Shown piece after piece: positions 1 to 7,908 of a stretch of 36,809 nucleotides of DNA. Every line of letters begins with the position of its first letter. Within the stretch, counting starts at the first letter, position 1. Location: the NCBI GenBank assembly GCA_016932015.1, contig JAFGDQ010000095.1:1-36809 (forward strand). Reading direction: 5' to 3'. Position numbers and translations under genes: made by a program. This stretch comes from Spirochaetota bacterium (GTDB lineage Bacteria > Spirochaetota > UBA4802 > JAFGDQ01). The notes under the pieces are model-generated. The model searched no databases. It had not been told where the DNA came from and worked only from the letters and a program-made list of their open reading frames with translations.

Positions 1-90
1 CGGAAGGGGCAGGAATCGAACCTGCCGCTGCAATAAATTACAGCCATCGGTTTTGAAGACCGTGGAGACCACCAGATCCCATCCTCTTCC
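1..90 (-). tRNA. selC: Selenocysteine tRNA, anticodon UCA
   Basis: Read on the minus strand this is a roughly 90-nt tRNA with anticodon loop CTTCAAA, which gives anticodon TCA and reads UGA. The T arm GCAGG-TTCGATT-CCTGC is perfect. The long variable arm is a 7-bp stem, GCTGTAA with TTGCAGC, closed by TTTA. The acceptor pairs GGAAGAGG with CCCCTTCC over 8 positions, with an A-C mismatch at position 6. The 8-bp acceptor, long variable arm and UCA anticodon together are diagnostic of bacterial tRNA-Sec. The discriminator base G falls on the first base of the window and no CCA is visible. It implies selenoprotein synthesis, but selA, selB and selD are not in this window. Confidence 0.93.
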
Positions 91-150
91 AGTTAAAAAC
101 CGTCATTGTAATGATTATCGATTTTCGGGGAAATTGTCAACACAATTGTC

Positions 151-536
151 TTATTCTTTTTGTAGCTCAAATTTGAATCCGTCATTCAGCTCAAGAAAAA
201 GGAAATTATTTTCCATCCGGATTATACATGTGGCAACATCTTCTTTTCTTTCACCTTTAAAAATGATTTCATCTCCGTTGATTTTATACCTGCCGGAAAA
301 GACAGTATCCTCCCATGTAAATCTGAATTTGCGGCCGGAGAAAAAATGAATTCTTACCAGATCAGCTTTTCCCTTTGATACATTTCTGAAAACAGGGTCA
401 TCAGGGTATGCTATTCTGACACTCTGCCATTTGCCTGTAAGCATATTATAGCTGACTGCAGGTTCTGGAGTTGTGAGGCACTGCATTGAGCATAATACGG
501 TTAAAAAACAAAAAACAAATGTCAGATTTTTTTCAT
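151..536 (-). CDS. Small exported lipocalin-like protein, frame broken in the signal peptide
   Basis: The intact frame from an ATG at 486 gives 111 residues (GKWQSVRI, FSGRYKINGDEIIF) that resemble the short beta-barrel of lipocalin-like proteins, a weak fold-level match. The frame stays open upstream and encodes a hydrophobic stretch, NLTFVFCFLTVLCSMQC, typical of a Sec or lipoprotein signal. The ATG that belongs to it is at 536-534, preceded by AAAGGA about 9 bases away. It is out of frame by one base across seven A residues (plus-strand 527-533). With eight A residues the protein would begin MKKNLTFVF and be whole. So this is a one-base frameshift, a sequencing error, or a phase-variable start. 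Function unknown. Confidence 0.6.
527..533 (-). repeat. Homopolymer A7 at the frame break
   Basis: Seven T on the plus strand (A on the coding strand) lie directly after the ATG at 536-534. Adding one A restores a continuous frame into the lipocalin-like protein. The run is the only low-complexity spot between the ribosome-binding site and the signal peptide. Confidence 0.7.
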
Positions 537-747
537 AAGCTTTATCCTTTTATAGTACTCATCTGAATCTGTTGTCGAATTATAAAATAATACAAGAAGT
601 TTTTCACTTTTAGAAATAAACGCAGTAAATATTGAGTCCCAGATTATTAAATCTCATGAAGGTAAAAATAGTCTGACCGCAGTCCTGAATAATTCAGCAG
701 GAAAATAAAAAATGCTGTAAGAATTCAGCAATGAACAGCCATGACCG

Positions 748-1731
748 CTAATCCGAAGGAAACCCTGATATTTTTACTATATCTCCATTACTGAAAGAAA
801 TAATAAGCAGCCTCGGATTTCTATTCTCCGGAAAATCAAAAAATCTTATTTTTGATTTCACAGGAACACCTGAATACAGAGTAGTGCCGACATATCCGGC
901 GCCTGTTCTTGAACCGTCATCTTTGCTGCTTTTACTGTCACCTATATTTACCCAGGTAGATGTATATTCATGACCACTGTAATCTATAAGCTTGAAATTT
1001 CCCCGATAGAAGGTAAATTTCCTGTCATTTGATTTATTATTAGTTATAAAGAAGTTAAAGAAAATACTATCTGTTCTTTTCTCAATTTTAACAAGTTTAA
1101 GTTCAAATCCGTCATACTTCTTTATCAGAATCGTATTACCGTCCCAGTCAACATTACCGCTATTGTCAGAATGATTTTCCGGTCTGCTGTTACCATTGCC
1201 GGTTTTTAGCATGATTTTTTTGCTCATCAGCGAAAGGGCAGTATTATCCTTTGCAATTTTAACATCAGCATGCGATTTTACGCCTCCGTTTGACACATCA
1301 ACCAGTCTCGCATTTACTTTAATATAATCATCCACCTCAGTTATTTCTCCAATAATAAGCGCATCAACTCCCGTAAGATTCCCTGCTTTGGCTGCTGAAT
1401 CTGATGATACAAGCCCGGAGCTGTTAAATTCCAGTTCACGCATAATTTTAGCAATCTGTACTCTTTCAGCAATTTTAATATTTCCAGGACAAACTGCTCT
1501 CAAGCCTGAAATAGTATCTGATGCAAGAAAGCTGCCCAACTGGGAGTATGTTCCGTCTGTATGATTAAATGGGACTACAGCAAGAGTAATTTTTTTAACT
1601 GAACCCAGATTCACCATCATTCTTAATGCAATCTTTTTCCCCGCTTTTTCAACCTTAACTTCTCCAAACGGGAATACCGCTGTAACCACTAATAACATTA
1701 AAGAAAAAGTCATAAAACCTTTTTTAATCAA
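748..1731 (-). CDS. Exported CsgG/TolB-N-like protein with C-terminal beta domain
   Basis: 327 residues. The start is a TTG at 1731-1729, chosen because GGAGG sits 7 bases upstream; the nearby ATG runs straight into a stop. Residues 1-24 look like a Sec signal peptide. Residues about 45-165 (ITLAVVPF, LASDTISGL, IAERVQIAKIMRELEF, GVDALIIGEI) follow the pattern of the CsgG/FlgO/TolB-N nucleotide-like fold found in periplasmic or outer-membrane lipoproteins, where such domains assemble secretion or flagellar parts. Residues about 205-327 resemble an immunoglobulin-like DUF4352-type domain. There is no lipobox cysteine, so it is probably soluble in the periplasm. It is co-directional with the small exported gene downstream but separated from it by about 210 bases. 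Exact role unknown. Confidence 0.75.
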   Translation of the reverse strand: MIKKGFMTFSLMLLVVTAVFPFGEVKVEKAGKKIALRMMVNLGSVKKITLAVVPFNHTDGTYSQLGSFLASDTISGLRAVCPGNIKIAERVQIAKIMRELEFNSSGLVSSDSAAKAGNLTGVDALIIGEITEVDDYIKVNARLVDVSNGGVKSHADVKIAKDNTALSLMSKKIMLKTGNGNSRPENHSDNSGNVDWDGNTILIKKYDGFELKLVKIEKRTDSIFFNFFITNNKSNDRKFTFYRGNFKLIDYSGHEYTSTWVNIGDSKSSKDDGSRTGAGYVGTTLYSGVPVKSKIRFFDFPENRNPRLLIISFSNGDIVKISGFPSD

Positions 1732-2160
1732 AACATATCCTCCAGTCTTAAGATTTATTTGATAATATGATTAAATATAAAAATAAATTTTATCTTAAAA
1801 CGCATTGTACATTATTTTAAAAAAAATTCAATATTTTTTTACCGATATACAGCACTGCACCTGAATAGAAGTATCCGATCCGGAAGATTTTGTTTTGTCC
1901 GGGCTGTTCATTTAAAATTAGCCGGACAGAAAAAGTGTTTTAACAATTCAGCATAGCATTTTACACTTATAAAAATAAATAATAATAAGGCAAAATAGAT
2001 AAAAGGGTAAAAAAATATTTGGAAAAAAATAATTTATAGAAAATTTAGTTGATCAATATAATAAAGAATATAAATAAGCTGGAATTTTTTAAATAAATGT
2101 ATGACAAAAATATATATCCCAGACAGTTATAACTACTTTGAAAAATGAGGAGGATCTGAA
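1732..2160. other. Intergenic AT-rich region between divergent genes, with one inverted repeat
   Basis: About 430 bases separate the minus-strand CsgG-like gene from the plus-strand polyamine operon, so both promoters should lie here. The one clear structure is a perfect 7-bp inverted repeat, TGTCCGG (1896-1902) and CCGGACA (1922-1928), with a 19-base loop that can add a further CT/AG pair. No U-tract follows, so it is an operator-like or orphan hairpin rather than a terminator. The remainder is A/T-rich with no RNA gene or ORF I can support. A strong Shine-Dalgarno GAGGAGG ends just before 2161. Confidence 0.5.
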
Positions 2161-3342
2161 ATGGGGAAAAAAGTGCTGATCATCGGTGCAGGAGGCGTTG
2201 GACAGGTTGTTACTCACAAATGTGCCCAGGTGCCCGAAATTTTTGAGGAGATACTTCTTGCAAGCAGAACAGAATCAAAATGCGATAAAATTGCAAAGCA
2301 GATCTCAAGAAAAATCAAGACTGCTCAGATTGATGCAGACAATATAAGAGAAACCGTTGAATTGATTAAATCATATAAACCCGACCTGCTGATAAACGTT
2401 GCATTGCCCTATCAGGACCTTTCTGTAATGGAAGCATGCCTGGAAACAGGGGTTGAATACCTTGACACGGCAAACTATGAACCGAAAAATGAGGCAAAAT
2501 TCTGCTATAAATGGCAGTGGGACTACCATGAACGATTTAAAGAAAAAGGAATTATGGCTCTTTTAGGCAGCGGATTTGATCCGGGCGTGACCAATGTCTA
2601 TACAGCATATGCCGCAAAACATCACTTTGATGAAATGCATGAGCTTGATATTATTGACTGTAATGCGGGTGATCACGGTTATCCATTCGCGACCAATTTT
2701 AATCCTGAAATAAATATTAGAGAAGTCACTCAGCGCGGCAAATACTGGGAAAACGGGGACTGGATTGAGGTTGATCCCATGTCTGTAAACCGGACATATG
2801 ATTTCCCCGGAGGAATCGGAGAGAAAAAAATATACCTTCTATATCATGAAGAGCTTGAGTCTCTGGTGAGATTTTTCCCGTCCATAAGGAAAGGAAGATT
2901 CTGGATGACCTTCTCAGACAACTATCTGAAACATCTTGAAGTGCTTGAAAATGTCGGCATGACCCGCATTGATCCGGTTATGTACAACGGCCGGGAAATA
3001 ATTCCTCTGCAGTTTCTGAAAGCAGTTCTGCCTGATCCATCTTCCCTTGGAGAAAGGACAAAGGGAAAAACCTGCATAGGCTGTCACATTAAAGGTGTAA
3101 AAGACGGAAAAGAGAAGGAATATTACGTGTACAATATATGTGACCATGAAGAAGCTTATCGTGAAGTTGGATCTCAGGCTGTTTCATATACCACCGGAGT
3201 TCCGGCTATGATCGGCGCAATGATGATGCTTACCGGAAAATGGCGCGGTAAAGGAGTTTTCAACATGGAGCAGTTTGATCCTGATCCATTTATGGAAAAA
3301 CTTAACATTTACGGACTGCCATGGAAAGAGAAGATCTGGTAA
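2161..3342 (+). CDS. Carboxynorspermidine synthase (saccharopine dehydrogenase family)
   Basis: 393 residues, the usual length for carboxy(nor)spermidine dehydrogenase, which reductively condenses aspartate semialdehyde with putrescine or diaminopropane using NADPH. The Rossmann motif GAGGVGQV is at residues 10-17. Family hallmarks follow: TGVEYLDTANYEP, GSGFDPGVTNVYTAYA, the DCNAGDHGYPFATNFNPEINIREV block, and AVSYTTGVPAMIGAMMM near the C-terminus. The start is fixed by GAGGAGG about 7 bases upstream. It overlaps the decarboxylase gene by 22 bases, so the two are translationally coupled. It acts in the cytoplasm in the alternative spermidine/norspermidine pathway. Whether the product is carboxyspermidine or carboxynorspermidine depends on the diamine and cannot be read from sequence. 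Confidence 0.93.
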   Translation: MGKKVLIIGAGGVGQVVTHKCAQVPEIFEEILLASRTESKCDKIAKQISRKIKTAQIDADNIRETVELIKSYKPDLLINVALPYQDLSVMEACLETGVEYLDTANYEPKNEAKFCYKWQWDYHERFKEKGIMALLGSGFDPGVTNVYTAYAAKHHFDEMHELDIIDCNAGDHGYPFATNFNPEINIREVTQRGKYWENGDWIEVDPMSVNRTYDFPGGIGEKKIYLLYHEELESLVRFFPSIRKGRFWMTFSDNYLKHLEVLENVGMTRIDPVMYNGREIIPLQFLKAVLPDPSSLGERTKGKTCIGCHIKGVKDGKEKEYYVYNICDHEEAYREVGSQAVSYTTGVPAMIGAMMMLTGKWRGKGVFNMEQFDPDPFMEKLNIYGLPWKEKIW

Positions 3343-4472
3343 AATTTGACCCTTCACGGGTCACTACCCCTGCCTATATTATTTTTGAAGAGTCTCTTGA
3401 AGAGAATCTGAAGAAGCTTCATTATATCCATAAAGCAACAGGAGCAAAGATACTGCTTGCTCTCAAGGGATTCGCCATGTGGAATCTTGCTCCTCTGATA
3501 ATGCGCTACCTCCAGGGAACATGTGCAAGCTCTCTTAATGAGGCCCGTCTCGGAAAAGAGGAATTCGGCGGAGAAGTACATACATTTGCAGCAGCTCTTG
3601 GCCCTGAAGAAGCAAAATCTCTTACTTCCGTGACAGATTATATCTCCTTTAATTCATTTGCACAATTTGAACTTTTTGCTCCTGAAATGAAAAGAGCGGG
3701 AATCAGCACAGGTCTTCGGGTGAACCCTGAATATTCAGAGGCACCTGTTCCCCTTTATGATCCGTGCGCTGAAGGGTCCCGTCTGGGCATTAAGGCTGAA
3801 ATCTTTGAAGGAAAAAATCTCTCCAGAGTGGAAGGACTGCATTTTCATACCCTGTGCGAACAGAATGCCGCGCCACTTGTCAGAACTCTTGAAACTTTCG
3901 AAAAAAAATTCGCCCCCTGGCTTAGCAGCATGCAATGGTTCAACTTTGGAGGAGGTCATCATATTACACGGGATGGCTATGATACCGAGCTGCTGATAAA
4001 TACGCTGAATGATTTCAGCAGGCGCCATACCGGAGACATTTTTCTTGAACCCGGCGAAGCTGTTGCCCTGAATGCAGGTGTACTGGTTAGTACAGTACTT
4101 GATATTGTCCATAACACAATGGATATTGCAGTACTTGATGTTTCTGCCGCAGCTCACATGCCTGATGTTCTTGAAATGCCGTACCGCCCTGAAGTACATG
4201 GAGCCGGTAAACCCGGAGAAAAAAGCTACACCTGTCGGCTCGCAGGTGTTTCCTGCCTTGCAGGTGACGTAATCGGCGACTATTCTTTTGACAGACCGCT
4301 TAAAATCGGTGACAGGATCGTCTTCCTTGATATGGGGCATTATACCATGGTAAAGACTACTACCTTTAACGGGATCAGCCTTCCCTCTATTATGGCCTGG
4401 AAAAAATCAACTGACCAGCTTACAATGGTTCGTACCTTCGGGTATGAGGATTTCAAAGGGCGACTCTCATAA
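3321..4472 (+). CDS. nspC: Carboxynorspermidine decarboxylase
   Basis: 383 residues, a fold-type III PLP decarboxylase of the alanine racemase/ornithine decarboxylase superfamily. PLP lysine is K49 in LLALKGF. Family signatures are CASSLNEARLG, FNSFAQFELF, LRVNPEYSE, SRLGIKAE, the LHFHTLCEQ motif, FNFGGGHHITR, and LEPGEAVALNAG. The C-terminus has the expected CRLAGVSCLAGDVIGDY and DMGHYTMVKTTTFNG. It removes the carboxyl group to give spermidine or norspermidine, completing the two-step route begun by the upstream enzyme. Its ATG lies inside the end of the upstream gene. No speE-type aminopropyltransferase is nearby, as expected for this alternative route. Confidence 0.95.
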   Translation: MEREDLVKFDPSRVTTPAYIIFEESLEENLKKLHYIHKATGAKILLALKGFAMWNLAPLIMRYLQGTCASSLNEARLGKEEFGGEVHTFAAALGPEEAKSLTSVTDYISFNSFAQFELFAPEMKRAGISTGLRVNPEYSEAPVPLYDPCAEGSRLGIKAEIFEGKNLSRVEGLHFHTLCEQNAAPLVRTLETFEKKFAPWLSSMQWFNFGGGHHITRDGYDTELLINTLNDFSRRHTGDIFLEPGEAVALNAGVLVSTVLDIVHNTMDIAVLDVSAAAHMPDVLEMPYRPEVHGAGKPGEKSYTCRLAGVSCLAGDVIGDYSFDRPLKIGDRIVFLDMGHYTMVKTTTFNGISLPSIMAWKKSTDQLTMVRTFGYEDFKGRLS

Positions 4473-4557
4473 AGCGCTCATCTGCTGACATTTTCAATAA
4501 AGCAATCCCGTTTTTATCAGTCTGACTTAACTAATACATTGTGCCGTAATAAAAATA

Positions 4558-5916
4558 ATGCTTGCAAAATGCAAAGATCAATATATAAACAAAATTATGG
4601 ATAACATCAAATTATCAAATGAAAAAAATATAATCCTCAACAGCATTGCTGACGGCGTATTTACTGTAGATTCCGAATTTAAAATAACCTGGATCAACAA
4701 TTCAGCTGAAAGAATACTGGGAATTACCAGGGATGATGCTATAGGAAAAATGTGCTTTGAAGTTTTCCATGCTAATATATGCGAACATTCCTGCGCATTA
4801 AAGGAATCCATGTCCTCCGGAAGAAATATCGTTAACAAAACAATTTATATTGTGAACGCTGAAGGCTTACAGATACCAATAAGCATCAGCACTGCTATCC
4901 TGAAGGATGAAAACGGAAATATTACAGGCGGAGTTGAAACATTCAGGGACATTTCTGAAATTGAGGAACTTCGGAAAACAATTGAATCAGGATATTCATT
5001 TGAAGATATTATCAGTAAAAATAAAAAAATGCAGGAAATATTCGCAATTCTGCCTGATATTGCAGAAAGTGAAAGTTCTGTGCTTATTGAAGGAGCAAGC
5101 GGGACAGGCAAGGAACTGATCGCCAGGGCTATACACAACCTCAGCAATAGAAAAAACAAACCTCTTATTACAATAAACTGCGGAGCATTGCCTGAAAACC
5201 TGCTCGAATCAGAACTTTTCGGATATAAAGCAGGGGCATTTACAGACGCGAAAAAAGACAAGCCCGGCAAAATAACTCTGGCTGACGGCGGAACTATTTT
5301 CTTTGATGAAATCGGAGAAATACAATCTTCACTTCAGGTTAAAATTCTGCGATTTTTGCAGGAAAAGGAATACGATCCTCTGGGCGGAGTAGATACTCTT
5401 AAAGCTGATGTACGTGTAATTTCAGCTACAAATAAATCTTTATATGATGAAGTGACAGAAAACAGATTCAGGGACGATTTATATTACAGACTGAACGTAG
5501 TTAATCTTATGCTTCCTGCATTAAAGGAAAGAAGAGAAGATATTCCGCTTCTCATTAATCATTTCATAAATAAATTCAACAGTCTTAAGGGTAAAGACAT
5601 TGAAGGTGTTTCTGATAATGTCATGAATATTCTTATGAACTATGATTATCCGGGAAATATTAGAGAACTGGAGAATATAATTGAACATACATTTGTAATG
5701 TGCAAGGAGAATTATATTCTTGAACGGCACCTTCCCGCCAGATTATTAAGCGAGGAGACTCTGGTAAATCTTGACCTGACACTCGAGGAGCTTGAGAGAA
5801 TACACATTATAAAGATTCTTGAAAAAAACTCGGGCCATAAGTCAAAAACCGCATCTGATCTTGGAATTGATCAATCCACATTATGGAGAAAGCTGAAAAA
5901 ATTCGGAATTGATTAA
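4558..5916 (+). CDS. orpR: Sigma54-dependent activator with cysteine PAS domain (OrpR-like)
   Basis: 452 residues, a bacterial enhancer-binding protein. The PAS domain covers residues about 20-135 and holds three cysteines, C66-x8-C75-x3-C79, in the region where OrpR of Desulfovibrio is reported to bind an Fe-S cluster for redox sensing. The AAA+ domain spans about 150-380: Walker A GASGTGKE (179-186), sigma54-contact loop GAFTDA (226-231) in place of GAFTGA, Walker B GGTIFFDE (244-251). A Fis-type helix-turn-helix ends the protein (KSKTASDLGIDQSTLWRKLKK). No Shine-Dalgarno sequence precedes the ATG at 4558 or the alternative ATG at 4597, so the start is uncertain by 13 codons. It lies just upstream of the Orp operon it very probably activates. 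The symbol is by context and architecture. Confidence 0.85.
   Translation: MLAKCKDQYINKIMDNIKLSNEKNIILNSIADGVFTVDSEFKITWINNSAERILGITRDDAIGKMCFEVFHANICEHSCALKESMSSGRNIVNKTIYIVNAEGLQIPISISTAILKDENGNITGGVETFRDISEIEELRKTIESGYSFEDIISKNKKMQEIFAILPDIAESESSVLIEGASGTGKELIARAIHNLSNRKNKPLITINCGALPENLLESELFGYKAGAFTDAKKDKPGKITLADGGTIFFDEIGEIQSSLQVKILRFLQEKEYDPLGGVDTLKADVRVISATNKSLYDEVTENRFRDDLYYRLNVVNLMLPALKERREDIPLLINHFINKFNSLKGKDIEGVSDNVMNILMNYDYPGNIRELENIIEHTFVMCKENYILERHLPARLLSEETLVNLDLTLEELERIHIIKILEKNSGHKSKTASDLGIDQSTLWRKLKKFGID
4562..4574. promoter_or_regulatory. TTGC-N5-GCAA site overlapping the activator start
   Basis: TTGC-AAAAT-GCAA begins 4 bases after the first A of the activator's most upstream ATG (4558). 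The arms are only 4 bp here, weaker than the copies upstream of and after the operon. Its position suggests autoregulation. It would also favour the internal ATG at 4597 as the true start, since a regulator bound here could then sit between promoter and gene. Inferred from motif similarity only. Confidence 0.5.
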
Positions 5917-5918
5917 AG

Positions 5919-5931
5919 TTGCAAACTGCAA
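5919..5931. promoter_or_regulatory. Upstream activator site 1, TTGC-N5-GCAA
   Basis: TTGC-AAACT-GCAA lies immediately after the activator's stop codon. Its centre is about 214 bp upstream of the predicted sigma54 start site and 32 bp (three helical turns) from the centre of the stronger palindrome at 5946-5968, so both face the same side of the helix. Confidence 0.65.
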
Positions 5932-5942
5932 GAATTCTCATT

Positions 5943-5971
5943 TTTTTATATTGCAAAACGCAATATAAAAA
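5943..5971. promoter_or_regulatory. Upstream activator site 2, long perfect palindrome
   Basis: TTATATTGC at 5946-5954 and GCAATATAA at 5960-5968 are perfect 9-bp arms around AAAAC. T/A runs extend the symmetry to 12 bp per arm. The same 9-bp arms recur at 10912-10934 around a different spacer. No U-tract follows on either strand, so it is not an intrinsic terminator. The centre is about 182 bp before the sigma54 start site, a normal enhancer distance. Confidence 0.75.
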
Positions 5972-6112
5972 CGAAATAATTACTTTAATAATACAGTAAA
6001 ACCCGAATAAGCTCCTCATTTAAATAAAATATTATTATTTAATAGTTAAAAAATAACAAAAAATCGCATCTTATTATTAATATTTAAGAATACATGTAAT
6101 CATCGTATATAT

Positions 6113-6128
6113 TGGTATGTAATTTGCA
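6113..6128 (+). promoter_or_regulatory. Sigma54 (-24/-12) promoter of the Orp operon
   Basis: The sequence is TGG-TAT-G-TAAT-TTGC-A. It fits the sigma54 consensus TGGCAC-G-N4-TTGC-W with exact spacing: GG at 6114-6115, GC at 6126-6127, ten bases between. Transcription should start near 6139. The upstream activator gene and the two TTGC-N5-GCAA sites support the call. The predicted start is only about 2 bases before the ATG at 6141. Confidence 0.8.
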
Positions 6129-6140
6129 TATTACATAGTC

Positions 6141-6521
6141 ATGAATGAAAAAATAATATCGATCCCCATTCATAATAACCGGATTTCTCCGTTATTTGAT
6201 GTAGCCGGGAAATTTGTGATCCTGGATTCATCACAGCCGGAAGTAAAATCATACATTGATACAACAGGGCTTTCCGGGATGTCTATTATTGAGAAGCTCA
6301 AAGAGCATCAGGTTAGTACAGTAATCTGCAGTGCAATCAGTAAAATATATGCACGTGCTTTAAGAAGAAACAATATCGGTCTGGTTTACGGGATTATAGG
6401 CTCAATTGATGAAATAATTGACGCATACTGTAATAATAAATTATGCGGCAGTCATTTTGCCATGCCCGGATGCAGGCATAAAAAAAGATTCAGAGGAGAA
6501 TGTCCCTACTGGGATGTTTGA
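6141..6521 (+). CDS. NifX/NifB-type Fe-Mo cluster-binding domain protein, cysteine-rich tail
   Basis: 126 residues. The N-terminal part (IISIPIHNNRISPLFDVAG, VICSAISKIYARALRRNNIGLVYGIIGSIDEII) is a dinitrogenase Fe-Mo cofactor biosynthesis fold, a small ribonuclease-H-like domain that carries metal-sulfur clusters. The C-terminus is unusual, with a cluster of cysteines and histidine (KLCGSHFAMPGCRHKKRFRGECPYWD) that could bind metal. First gene of the Orp operon. No Shine-Dalgarno precedes the ATG, and the sigma54 start predicted near 6139 would make the mRNA almost leaderless. Not nitrogen fixation as such: no nifHDK is present. Probably a carrier or scaffold for the Orp metal cluster. Confidence 0.82.
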   Translation: MNEKIISIPIHNNRISPLFDVAGKFVILDSSQPEVKSYIDTTGLSGMSIIEKLKEHQVSTVICSAISKIYARALRRNNIGLVYGIIGSIDEIIDAYCNNKLCGSHFAMPGCRHKKRFRGECPYWDV

Positions 6522-6589
6522 TCAGATTAAAAAACCCGGATGCATATTTATGTGCATCTAAAAAAAATTAAAACCACAGGAGTATTTCA

Positions 6590-6949
6590 ATGAAAATAGC
6601 AATATCCGCCCAGGGAAACGGCCCGGATTCTGAAATGGATCCAAGATTCGGCCGCGCAAAATGTTTTTTACTTTTTGACAGTGATACTAAAGAGTATAAG
6701 GAAATAAGCAACAGTCAGAATCTTCAATCGTCGTCGGGAGCAGGAATACAGGCTGCAAAGGCTGTTATTGACAATGGAGCAGAAATTCTGATCAGCGGCA
6801 ATGTAGGCCCGAAAGCATTCAGCACTCTTGACTCAGCCGGAGTAAAAATATTTCTGAGCGAAGCAGGAAGTGTCCGCAGTGTAATAGACTGTTATCTCAA
6901 AGGAGAATTAAAATCAGCAAACGGCGCCAATGTTGAAGGCCACTGGTAA
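6590..6949 (+). CDS. NifX-family (MTH1175-like) protein, best candidate orange protein
   Basis: 119 residues, full length for the family. Landmarks are MKIAISAQGNGPDSEMDPRFGRA, SSGAGIQAAKAV, and GAEILISGNVGPKAFSTLDSAGVKIF, the classic MTH1175-like pattern of cluster-binding proteins. Desulfovibrio ORP, which holds a mixed Mo-Cu sulfide cluster, belongs to this family and in my memory shares the DPRFGRA and GPKAF segments, so this copy is the likeliest ORP of the three here. A Shine-Dalgarno CAGGAG lies 7 bases upstream. The gene is 68 bases after the first operon gene and 20 before the next. Which metal it binds cannot be told from sequence. Confidence 0.88.
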   Translation: MKIAISAQGNGPDSEMDPRFGRAKCFLLFDSDTKEYKEISNSQNLQSSSGAGIQAAKAVIDNGAEILISGNVGPKAFSTLDSAGVKIFLSEAGSVRSVIDCYLKGELKSANGANVEGHW

Positions 6950-6969
6950 AATACTTTTTTAAAATAAAA

Positions 6970-7809
6970 ATGAAAACCAGAATAACATATATTTGCGAAA
7001 ACAGAGCCCAGCTAAGCACAGGCATGATTGCGGAGCACGGGCTCTCAATCCTTATTGAAGCGGATGAAACCACATTATACGATACAGGCCAGGGGCTGGG
7101 ACTGATTAAAAATCTCGAATCGCTGGAAAAGGATATCCGGAATATAGACAGAGTCATAATCAGTCACGGCCATTATGATCATGTGGGCGGACTGATGGAT
7201 CTTCTTCAGCACCGTGATGAAAAACTTAAGGTTTATCTGAATCCTGATGCTTTTAAAAAAAAGGTTGCTCTTGACAACGGGCCTGACCAGAAAGCGCGTC
7301 CGATTGGCTGGTCATTTTCCAGAGAAGAATATGAAAAAAACGGAGCTGAATTTATACCGGTTGAAGGCATGGCACGAATTTCAGATTCAATATGCACTTT
7401 TTCCAATATAGAAAGGGATGCCGGCTGGAAATGCAGAGATGAAAGACTTAAAGTGAAGGAAAACGGTTCAATAATAGACGACCCATTTAACGATGACCTG
7501 TCTCTTCTCCTTGAAACGGAATCCGGCCCGGTCGTTCTGTTAGGATGTGCCCATGCAGGAATTGTTGAAATTTTAAAAGACATCAGCAAAAAAACAGGTT
7601 ATAATGAATTTCATGCTGTCATTGGAGGCACACATTTACTCGCAGCATCGGAATCTTATATTGAAGAAACCATTGATTGTCTGAAAAATTATAATGTAAA
7701 AATAATATCCCCGGCTCATTGTTCGGGGTTTGAAGTAGCTTGTAAATTTTCCATGATATTCAGGAAGCAATGTGTTAATTCAGCAACCGGGGTATCAATT
7801 ATTTTTTAA
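6970..7809 (+). CDS. Metallo-beta-lactamase-fold hydrolase in the Orp operon
   Basis: 279 residues. The metal motif SHGHYDHVGG (residues about 65-74), later LGCAHAGIVEIL and VIGGTHLL, and a C-terminal ISPAHCSG supply the expected His and Asp ligands for two metals. This pattern is that of the subfamily annotated as 7,8-dihydropterin-6-yl-methyl-4-(beta-D-ribofuranosyl)aminobenzene 5'-phosphate synthase-like, whose true substrates are mostly unknown. Genes of this group often sit beside NifX-like and MinD-ferredoxin ATPase genes in anaerobes. The 20-base spacing to the preceding gene and shared strand mark operon membership. No clear Shine-Dalgarno is present. Likely cytoplasmic; role in cluster handling is inference. 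Confidence 0.87.
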   Translation: MKTRITYICENRAQLSTGMIAEHGLSILIEADETTLYDTGQGLGLIKNLESLEKDIRNIDRVIISHGHYDHVGGLMDLLQHRDEKLKVYLNPDAFKKKVALDNGPDQKARPIGWSFSREEYEKNGAEFIPVEGMARISDSICTFSNIERDAGWKCRDERLKVKENGSIIDDPFNDDLSLLLETESGPVVLLGCAHAGIVEILKDISKKTGYNEFHAVIGGTHLLAASESYIEETIDCLKNYNVKIISPAHCSGFEVACKFSMIFRKQCVNSATGVSIIF

Positions 7810-7811
7810 AT

Positions 7812-7827
7812 TGGTAACTGTTTAGCT
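7812..7827 (+). promoter_or_regulatory. Possible secondary sigma54-like promoter
   Basis: TGG at 7812-7814 and GC at 7825-7826 have the right GG-N10-GC spacing, but the -12 box reads TAGC instead of TTGC and no TTGC-N5-GCAA site lies nearby. The 99-base gap before the next gene makes an internal promoter possible. Weak. Confidence 0.25.
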
Positions 7828-7908
7828 ATAGTTACGCAAAAAGGAATAATTACGAAAATTGATATTAATTGCAATTTATTATAAAATAATTAAAAAGCAG
7901 GTGATAAA

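Noticed and set aside
5943..5971. The long palindrome read as an intrinsic terminator of the activator gene
   Set aside because: No U-tract follows on either strand, and its arms match the palindrome at 10912-10934 with a different spacer; operator is the better reading.
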